A stretch of DNA of 64,000 nt from the NCBI GenBank assembly GCA_014695345.1, contig JACJOC010000086.1:1-64000 (forward strand), written 5' to 3'. This document shows positions 58,407 through 64,000 of the stretch, piece after piece. The position numbers were made by a program, and so were the translations under genes. The DNA comes from Cyanobacteria bacterium FACHB-471. GTDB lineage: Bacteria; Cyanobacteriota; Cyanobacteriia; Elainellales; Elainellaceae. The notes under the pieces were generated by a model. It made no database searches, had not been told where the DNA came from, and saw only the letters and a list, made by a program, of their open reading frames with translations. The first letter of the stretch is position 1. The number at the start of each line of letters is the position of its first letter.

Positions 58407-59846
58407 TTATTCAGCTATTCGTGCTTGCTGTCTAGCGTAGTCAAGGTTTCGCTGATACTCTCCTACTTTCTGTTGAGCAGTGCTGTAGTTGAGATGAGTA
58501 GGTGGAACAGCTCTCAGCAGGGCGATCGCCCGCTCCCATTCTGCGGCAATTTGCTGCCAATCTTGCTCGGTTTGCGCTGATTGAGCTAGAAGTGATGCAT
58601 TTCCGGCAGTGTTAATTGCCCGTTGGAATGCTTCGTCAGGCTGTAGAGGTTGTGAGAAGTTTGGAGCAGCGGGAGAGCCTGGAATAACAGAAGTGCCTGG
58701 AACAGTGGAATCGGGTAGAGGTAGGTCAGGTGAAGGCTCTTCAAGAGAACCGATGATAAACAGGATAATACCAACTATGGTTAACACGGACAGGACGGTA
58801 GCAGAGATTCTCCAAACACTATAGGGGCGATCGCCCAACACTTCTCCGGTTTGGGCATTAACCATTACTTGATATTGCTTGTTCCTAAACCGATAAGCCG
58901 AAATCCATACGGGCAACAACAGATGCTTAAACGTGATAGCGCTATAGTTGGTCGAAACAGAATGGATACGCTGCTCATCTCCACCAATGTCATGTCGAAC
59001 ATCAGAGCGGATTGGTTCTTCCATCCTGCCTTTAGCCAGTTCAAACCCCTGCTTTAAATTCACCTGATATCGCTGAGCTTTGAAACCTGACAGGTAAGAT
59101 GCATCATAGGGTGCCAGTTTGGATAAATCCCAGGGTTCTAAAGCTTCTAGTCGCTTTGTATTTACGGACTCACTGCCTGGAATTAAAATGTCGTCAAAGG
59201 AACGGTCAACTCGTCCAGAGTGCGATCGCCATCGAGTCCGCTGTACCTGGCGTGTTTTGGTTTCTGACTTACCTTCTGAGTTTGTCTCTGTATATGTTTC
59301 AGTCACGTAATAGTGAGTTCCCTGCTCTCCGGTGTAGTGACTCACCGTATAACAGTCATACGTCCAGAAGGGCAGATACACACCCTGAATGCCTTCTTGC
59401 TGTGCCAGTTTCTTCAACCCGCTGGGGGCAAACCAGCGGCTGTTTATCCACTTCTGAATACCTGCTCTAGCAGCTTTTTGGCTAATGTTAAAGGGTAAAA
59501 CTGCTTCTGGTGCCATTACCGGACTGGCAGAATGAGGTTGTGCCACAATGCTGGTATTACAAAAGGGACATTGTCCTGCCACATTAGGTGGCTCAAATGT
59601 AATTTGAGCTTTGCAACCTGGACAGTCTGCTTCCAGTGCCGTGTTAGACAGCGCTGCGAGTTGAGTGTGTTCACTGTCGAGATATGCATCGTAGGAACGT
59701 TCCTCGACCTGTTCGGCACTTTGAGGAATCACCTCTTCTCGCCCACAATAGGGACATTTAAGCTGTCCAACTTGCGGGTCAAATTCCAGCGTGGAACCAC
59801 AGCCCGGACAAGGGAACTGCTTAATCAAAGGTTTAGCAATCGACAT
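58407..59846 (-). CDS. Zinc-ribbon membrane protein (TFIIB-type zinc ribbons)
   Basis: The protein is 479 residues long. Two zinc ribbons lie at the N-terminus: FPCPGCGSTLEFDPQVGQLK with CPYCG, and ADCPGCKAQITFEPPNVAGQ with CPFC. A long soluble beta domain (VYLPFWTYDCYTVSHYTGEQ; LLLPVWISAYRFRNKQYQVM) follows, then one membrane helix (ISATVLSVLTIVGIILFIIG) and a cytoplasmic or external helical tail. The layout matches proteins encoded next to SPFH proteins such as YdjI in other bacteria, and here the SPFH gene lies just upstream on the same strand. The two probably work together at the membrane. Function is not established. Confidence 0.82.
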   Translation of the reverse strand: MSIAKPLIKQFPCPGCGSTLEFDPQVGQLKCPYCGREEVIPQSAEQVEERSYDAYLDSEHTQLAALSNTALEADCPGCKAQITFEPPNVAGQCPFCNTSIVAQPHSASPVMAPEAVLPFNISQKAARAGIQKWINSRWFAPSGLKKLAQQEGIQGVYLPFWTYDCYTVSHYTGEQGTHYYVTETYTETNSEGKSETKTRQVQRTRWRSHSGRVDRSFDDILIPGSESVNTKRLEALEPWDLSKLAPYDASYLSGFKAQRYQVNLKQGFELAKGRMEEPIRSDVRHDIGGDEQRIHSVSTNYSAITFKHLLLPVWISAYRFRNKQYQVMVNAQTGEVLGDRPYSVWRISATVLSVLTIVGIILFIIGSLEEPSPDLPLPDSTVPGTSVIPGSPAAPNFSQPLQPDEAFQRAINTAGNASLLAQSAQTEQDWQQIAAEWERAIALLRAVPPTHLNYSTAQQKVGEYQRNLDYARQQARIAE

Positions 59847-59877
59847 ATCGCAGTCCTAAAGTCATTTGTGAGATCAA

Positions 59878-59923
59878 TGAGTTGTGAGGACGCACTCCCG
59901 AAAAGGTGTGTCCTCACAACTCA
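59878..59923 (-). terminator. Hairpin between SPFH and zinc-ribbon genes
   Basis: TGAGTTGTGAGGAC pairs with GTCCTCACAACTCA, with a GCAC/GTGT continuation and a loop of about ten bases. It lies 19 bases downstream of the SPFH stop on the minus strand and 32 bases before the zinc-ribbon start. It may attenuate read-through between the two genes rather than fully terminate. Confidence 0.6.
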
Positions 59924-59941
59924 CTTGAGGTTTACATCTGA

Positions 59942-61036
59942 TTAATTCACGGGTGGCGGTGGTAGTGCTCCCAGGATGGGTGCTAGTTCTGCAACTTCGG
60001 CGGCTCGTTTCCAGCCATCCATTCCAGCTCGCCACACATATGCTTGAGCGTTCAAACCGTTTTGCGTGAGTTGACTAGCTGGGAAGGGTCCAAAGTTTTG
60101 ACCGTCACGAGAGATATGCCACTGTGGCTCGGCGGATGGGGGTGGAGGAGTTGCAGCCGCAGGTTGAGCGGTCTGGGACGAATTGGTTTGCATGGCATTG
60201 GTCAACTGCTGACCCATCGCAATCCCTACGCCAAAATCTAGCGCCATGTTGCCGCCGGATGGGTTTCGGGCAGATTCTTCGATCGCATTTGCAGCTTGAA
60301 ACTGAGCATACTGCTGCATGTTGCCCAAAATTCCCATTGAGGCACGTTTGTCTAACGCTTGCTCTACTTCAGGCGGCAACGAGACGTTCTCGATGAGCAG
60401 TTGGTTTAGCTCTAGTCCAAATCGCTGTACCTCAATCTGAATGCCACCTCGGATGGTTTCACCGAGTTCGCCATAACGGGCAGCAAAATCAAATAAAGGA
60501 ATGCGAGAACTGCCAAACCAGGTGGCGAAAGCGGTCACAATCATGTTGCGAATTTGATTGCTGATTTCGTCTACCTGGAACAGTCCATCGGTGCTGACCA
60601 GTTGCTTTAAAAGTTCTTCGGGGTGTGCGACCCGAATGTTGTAGCTGCCAAAAGCTCGGAGCCGCACTGGACCTAGCTCTGGATCTCGAACAGTAATTGG
60701 GTTAGAAGTGCCCCACTTGAGGTTAGTAAAAATTTTTGTATTGAAGAAATAAACTTCTGCTTTAAAGGGTGAGTTGAAGCCATATGCCCAACCCTTGAGG
60801 GTACTGAGAATAGGCAAGTTTTGAGTGGTTAACTCGTACATGCCTGGCTCAAAGGTGTCTGCGACTTGACCTTCGTTGACAAATACTGCTTTTTGTCCGG
60901 GGCGGACGGTCAGCTTAGACCCCATTTTGATTTCATTGTTGTGTCGCTGAAAGCGATAAACCATCGTGTCGTTGGTCTGATCCAACCATTCGATGATGTC
61001 AACAAATTCGCCTCTGATCTTATCGAAGATACCCAA
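59942..61036 (-). CDS. SPFH-domain protein with C-terminal GYF-2 domain (YdjI-like)
   Basis: The protein is 364 residues long. The SPFH part (about 25-270) has QKAVFVNEGQVADTFEPGMY, TLKGWAYGFNSPFKAEVYFF, ARYGELGETIRGGIQIEVQR and FGLELNQLLIENVSLPPEVE. A proline/glutamine linker leads to a GYF-2/DUF4339 domain (QWHISRDGQNFGPFPASQL to WKRAAEVAEL). SPFH proteins form membrane-associated scaffolds; GYF-2 domains bind proline-rich peptides. Translation starts at TTG with GGAGG seven bases upstream. The zinc-ribbon protein encoded next is the natural partner. Confidence 0.86.
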   Translation of the reverse strand: MGIFDKIRGEFVDIIEWLDQTNDTMVYRFQRHNNEIKMGSKLTVRPGQKAVFVNEGQVADTFEPGMYELTTQNLPILSTLKGWAYGFNSPFKAEVYFFNTKIFTNLKWGTSNPITVRDPELGPVRLRAFGSYNIRVAHPEELLKQLVSTDGLFQVDEISNQIRNMIVTAFATWFGSSRIPLFDFAARYGELGETIRGGIQIEVQRFGLELNQLLIENVSLPPEVEQALDKRASMGILGNMQQYAQFQAANAIEESARNPSGGNMALDFGVGIAMGQQLTNAMQTNSSQTAQPAAATPPPPSAEPQWHISRDGQNFGPFPASQLTQNGLNAQAYVWRAGMDGWKRAAEVAELAPILGALPPPPVN

Positions 61037-61172
61037 TCGCTGACCTCCAGGACTAACTTAGAGTAACTGTATAGACTAATGCAAGTTAACTACAAAGTAC
61101 CCTGATGGAATTCCAAAATTGCTAATAATAATGTTTCAATACTGTTTCGATGAAGATTGTTTCAATAAAGAA

Positions 61173-61221
61173 GCGATAAAGGAAAAAGACTCCGCATTAC
61201 GGAATCTTTTTCCTTTATCGC
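61173..61221 (-). terminator. Intrinsic terminator after the peptidoglycan-binding gene
   Basis: GCGATAAAGGAAAAAGA (61173-61189) pairs with 61205-61221. An inner TCCG-CATTA-CGGA stem sits beyond one mismatched pair. It lies 28 bases downstream of the stop at 61249 on the minus strand. Confidence 0.75.
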
Positions 61222-61248
61222 CCTAATTTCTGGAATTGCTATATTTCT

Positions 61249-61764
61249 CTACCACCACTTACGGGGGTTGGTAAACCACAGCTTTTGCTTGGGTTCAGGT
61301 GGACAGCTTTTTTCTCCTAATACTCCCCAAGTGGAAGCGTTGACGATACCACAAGCTTTAAGATGATGTTTTTGCTGAAAGGCAATGACGGCTTGTTGGG
61401 TCAGTTCGTCAAAGATGCCGTTTCGCTGTAGTTGATAACCGTGGACTTGCAGTAGTCCCTGTAGCTCTAATACGTCTCTGCCTGTATCGCCTTGCTCGAG
61501 CGGGCGATCGCCTGGTTGCACCGTTGTCTTTAGGGAGAGCCAGGTTTTAGGTCCGACAACGCCATCGACAACTAACTTATTTCGCTTTTGGTAAAGCCTA
61601 ACCGCTGTTTCGGTGACGCTGCCGAAGTCTCCGTCAACTCGCAAGGGAAAGCCGTGTGCCCGTAGCAGTTCTTGAACCTCAGCGACAGCAGAGCCTGCAT
61701 CCCAGGGATATAGGACTGGGCCAGTAAAAGCAGTGGCAATGGGCTGATTGGGGTTAATACTCAT
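61249..61764 (-). CDS. Tandem peptidoglycan-binding domain protein
   Basis: The protein is about 171 residues. Two PG_binding_1 repeats are clear: VAEVQELLRAHGFPLRVDGD with AVRLYQKRNKLVVDGVVGPK, and VLELQGLLQVHGYQLQRNGI with AVIAFQQKHHLKACGIVNAS. No signal peptide is visible before the first repeat, so export, if any, uses another route or the protein acts inside. No catalytic domain is attached. ATG 61764 is preferred (GAGG upstream) over a TTG one codon before. It is a short stand-alone gene followed by a good terminator. Confidence 0.86.
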   Translation of the reverse strand: MSINPNQPIATAFTGPVLYPWDAGSAVAEVQELLRAHGFPLRVDGDFGSVTETAVRLYQKRNKLVVDGVVGPKTWLSLKTTVQPGDRPLEQGDTGRDVLELQGLLQVHGYQLQRNGIFDELTQQAVIAFQQKHHLKACGIVNASTWGVLGEKSCPPEPKQKLWFTNPRKWW

Positions 61765-61855
61765 CAAGGTATCCTCTGCCGCTTAACGCATCCTCTCTTA
61801 GAGTAGGTGTAGAGCGTTGTATATCTCAACACTCATGGCAGAAGTACCCGGTTAT

Positions 61856-62197
61856 CTATTTTTCATCTCGCCCGTGGACCTGAGCTGGAGGGCAGGTTGC
61901 TTCAACAGCAGTGAAGGGCTCAAGAATTTTGTAGGTGTGGCTTGCTCCTTCAGGTACAGACCAGGAATCACCCGGTTCGAGTAGGACGGTTTGTCCTTCT
62001 AGGTGTAGCTCGGCTCGACCCTGAATTACGTAGCCGACTGTTTCATACTCACGTTGTGCTTCAGGCTTTGGCTCGCTTGCGGGTGCTTCTTCCCAGAGAC
62101 GCATTGCAACTTTTTTACCCGATGCCAGGTATTTCTGACCCATTTCACCTTTTGGAGAATAGGTGGAATTGATTTTTGTGACGGTGGTATCAGCCAT
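61856..62197 (-). CDS. Cupin-domain protein
   Basis: The protein is 113 residues and a single small beta barrel. The first cupin motif reads YETVGYVIQGRAELHLEG with the metal-ligand Glu and one His replaced by Tyr/Val. The second motif is LEPGDSWSVPEGASHTYKIL with the conserved His. The incomplete first motif suggests weak or altered metal binding. Small cupins of this size are often sensors or isomerase-like enzymes; no substrate can be named. Confidence 0.8.
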   Translation of the reverse strand: MADTTVTKINSTYSPKGEMGQKYLASGKKVAMRLWEEAPASEPKPEAQREYETVGYVIQGRAELHLEGQTVLLEPGDSWSVPEGASHTYKILEPFTAVEATCPPAQVHGRDEK

Positions 62198-62564
62198 ATC
62201 TATTAACCATGAGTTTTACGCTCACAAAGCGTGAGTTCTCCTTTCATCCTCCAAATTTGAATAATGTTTTACCTCCTTCTAGGGAAGTAAGTCTGTCGGC
62301 ATTGCGATCGCGCGTTTTTCACCACTCTAGACCAAAGGTAAAACTTCACGTAGAACTTCACAACGCGCTGCAGAGTCTGAGGTGTATCGATCTGTGTGAT
62401 TGCATGGTTTGAATTGGATTGGGAAGAATTTGCCCGTTTCGGTAATTCGAGCTAGGCAAGATTGAGTTGATTAATTCGTCTGACTGGTAGAGGACGATCG
62501 CTTCTGAGGATAGAGACAAACGGTATGTCACTTGTCCTATTCTGACTTTGTACAAATTGCTGTA
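62198..62564. other. Intergenic, 367 bases
   Basis: It is the divergent region between the cupin gene and the XRE-type regulator. One HIP1 octamer is present. I see no gene or recognisable RNA. Confidence 0.5.
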
Positions 62565-62870
62565 ATGCCCGCAGCGGAAAGCAATGTCTTAATATCGTCG
62601 TTCACAATGCCACAGGAAATTGCTGATTTAGTTCGTCAGCTTCGACAGCAGCTTGGTCTTTCTCAAGAGAAGCTAGCTGCTAAGCTAGGTGTTTCGTTTC
62701 GCACTGTCAATCGATGGGAAAATGGGCACACGCTACCTTCTGCTTTAGCCTTAAAGCAAGTTGAGGAATTGCTGCACCAGATGAGCCATTCATCTAAGGC
62801 GACAGTTCGTGACTGTGGCAAAAATCTGCTATCCCATTACTTTCAGGAGAGGAGTAGAGACGGTGACTGA
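62565..62870 (+). CDS. XRE-family helix-turn-helix regulator
   Basis: The protein is about 101 residues from ATG 62565 (or 87 from ATG 62607). The HTH reads IADLVRQLRQQLGLSQEKLA, AKLGVSFRTVNRWENGHTLP, the classical Cro/C1-type motif with the RTVNRWENG recognition helix. A helical tail follows. It overlaps the start of the histidine kinase gene by eight bases, so the two are translationally coupled and probably act in one signalling unit. Neither start has a clear ribosome binding site, so the exact N-terminus is open. Confidence 0.83.
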   Translation: MPAAESNVLISSFTMPQEIADLVRQLRQQLGLSQEKLAAKLGVSFRTVNRWENGHTLPSALALKQVEELLHQMSHSSKATVRDCGKNLLSHYFQERSRDGD

Positions 62871-64000
62871 GGACGGGGCGGCGATCGCTAAAAGCCTCTT
62901 CATGGGTGGTGGAGAGATGGGGGCACTGATGCGATCGCACGATTGGTCGCAAACATTGCTAGGTCCAGTCAAGAACTGGTCACAAGGGCTAAAAACCGCT
63001 GTGCGGATTATGCTGACCTCCCGCCAAGCCATGTTTGTTTGGTGGGGTGAAGACCTGATCAATCTCTACAACGATGCCTACAGAGACATCCTGGGTGGTA
63101 AGCACCCACAAGCACTTGGACAACCTGCCTCCGAGGTCTGGCACGAGATTTGGGATCAGGTCGGTCCACGGGCTGAATCGGCAATGATCAAGAATGAAGG
63201 CACCTATGACGAAGCGCTGCTGCTAATTATGGAGCGCAACGGCTACCCCGAGGAGACATATTACACGTTCTCCTATAGCCCCATCCCTGATGATCAGGGG
63301 CGTACAAGTGGCATCATTTGCGCCAACACAGACGATACTCGACGCATTATCGATGAGCGACAATTGCTGCTATTACGGGAACTGGCAGCCAAGACGGCAG
63401 ATTCACGAACCTTTGATGGAGCTTGTACGCTTAGCGCCAACTGCTTGGGCACCAATCTCTATGATCTTCCCTTCGCGATGATTTATTTGGTTGGTCCAGA
63501 CGACCAATGCGCTGTTTTAGCGGGAACCAGTGGGATTGAGCGAGGACATGCGCTAGCTCCCAAAACAGTTGCTTTGGATGAGGACTCGATTTGGCCTTTT
63601 GCAGCGGTGCTCGAATCTCATCAGGTTTGTTTAATCTCTGATTTAAATGCACGGTTTAACCATTTGCCGATGGGACCTTGGCCGCGATCGCCCCATCAAG
63701 CGGTAGCCGTACCGATCGCCCCTTCTGGGCAGACGGGCAAAGCAGGCATCTTGGTTGCTGGATTGAACCCATTCAGGCTGTTTGACGACAACTATCGAGG
63801 GTTTATTGATCTGGTTGCGGCTCAAATCGCTGCCAGCGTTGCCAATGCGCAAGCATACGAGGAAGAACGTAAACGAACAGAAGCTCTAGCAGAACTTGAT
63901 CGGGCTAAGACGGCGTTCTTCAGCAACGTTAGTCATGAGTTTCGTACTCCACTCACGCTCATGCTTAATCCACTGGAGGACGTTTTAGCTAACCCTTCCG
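62863..64000 (+). CDS. GAF/PAS sensor histidine kinase (partial, runs off the right edge)
   Basis: At least 379 codons are present, starting at GTG 62863 with GGAGAGGAG upstream. An N-terminal PAS-like region (WSQTLLGPVKNWSQGLKTAV; MFVWWGEDLINLYNDAYRDI) leads to a GAF domain (about 165-320, with AVAVPIAPSGQTGKAGILVA). A linker helix then reaches the HisKA H-box FFSNVSHEFRTPLTLMLNPL. The window ends just after the H-box, so the ATPase domain and any receiver domains are not seen. The N-terminal layout matches large hybrid sensor kinases. The kinase is coupled to the XRE regulator gene. Confidence 0.9.
   Translation, partial: MTEDGAAIAKSLFMGGGEMGALMRSHDWSQTLLGPVKNWSQGLKTAVRIMLTSRQAMFVWWGEDLINLYNDAYRDILGGKHPQALGQPASEVWHEIWDQVGPRAESAMIKNEGTYDEALLLIMERNGYPEETYYTFSYSPIPDDQGRTSGIICANTDDTRRIIDERQLLLLRELAAKTADSRTFDGACTLSANCLGTNLYDLPFAMIYLVGPDDQCAVLAGTSGIERGHALAPKTVALDEDSIWPFAAVLESHQVCLISDLNARFNHLPMGPWPRSPHQAVAVPIAPSGQTGKAGILVAGLNPFRLFDDNYRGFIDLVAAQIAASVANAQAYEEERKRTEALAELDRAKTAFFSNVSHEFRTPLTLMLNPLEDVLANPS

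Noticed and set aside
1-64000. CRISPR arrays, rRNA genes, complete insertion sequences, prophage genes
   Set aside because: No spaced direct repeats of CRISPR type, rRNA sequence, transposase or phage structural genes could be recognised in the window.

Overview
The window is chromosomal DNA from a cyanobacterium, probably a filamentous or Leptolyngbya-like species. Three signs support this. The octamer GCGATCGC (HIP1) occurs roughly once per kilobase on both strands. C/G-rich heptamer-type short repeats lie between genes. Several families are typical of cyanobacteria: a fused ModB-ModC transporter, an RHH-TOBE molybdate regulator, the 2-oxoglutarate decarboxylase / succinate-semialdehyde dehydrogenase pair, and DUF2993 and DUF1499 proteins.

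Layout. 1-4.2 kb: a glycogen-debranching-type enzyme and a GT4 glycosyltransferase. 4.4-7.7 kb: small envelope or stress-type proteins (BON-like, glycine-zipper, DUF2993, DUF2231). 7.8-12 kb: a membrane-anchored unknown, a PAS protein, a ribbon-helix-helix regulator, a secreted protein and a Pit phosphate transporter. 12.2-29.9 kb: a 13-gene, all-plus-strand exopolysaccharide locus with a GT26 enzyme, four GT4 and three GT2 glycosyltransferases, a Wzz/BY-kinase-like co-polymerase, a Wzy/ligase-like protein, a GH-A-clan glycosidase, a Wzx flippase and a pyruvyl transferase. It is preceded by a good sigma-70-type promoter with a 16-bp palindrome. 30-37.8 kb: an accessory island with a small antitoxin-like gene, LtrA, a decayed DUF433/DUF5615 toxin-antitoxin pair, and a minus-strand cassette of HEPN protein, beta-class DNA methyltransferase, Ser/Thr kinase and membrane-anchored protein. 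The cassette contains no HIP1 octamer. The island also carries a frameshifted small membrane gene and ends at tRNA-Val(GAC).

38-43.8 kb: an ABC ATPase, a dynamin-like GTPase, a GspC/PilP-like protein, a possible C39-like protein and a secreted protein. 44.1-47.2 kb: the two enzymes that replace 2-oxoglutarate dehydrogenase in the cyanobacterial TCA cycle. 47.3-52.9 kb: DUF1499 protein, a 35-residue membrane peptide, homoserine dehydrogenase, an alpha/beta hydrolase, a glutathione transferase and an unknown. 53.2-56.5 kb: the molybdate uptake locus with its divergent regulator and a clear candidate operator. 56.6-64 kb: a NAGPA-type protein, a pentapeptide-repeat membrane protein, a zinc-ribbon/SPFH pair, a peptidoglycan-binding protein, a cupin, and an XRE regulator overlapping a sensor histidine kinase that runs off the right edge.

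The best candidate for an undescribed system is the HEPN / methyltransferase / kinase / membrane-protein cassette at 32488-35982. The membrane protein has a second family member at 7869-8369. The defence role is inferred from domain content and context, not demonstrated.
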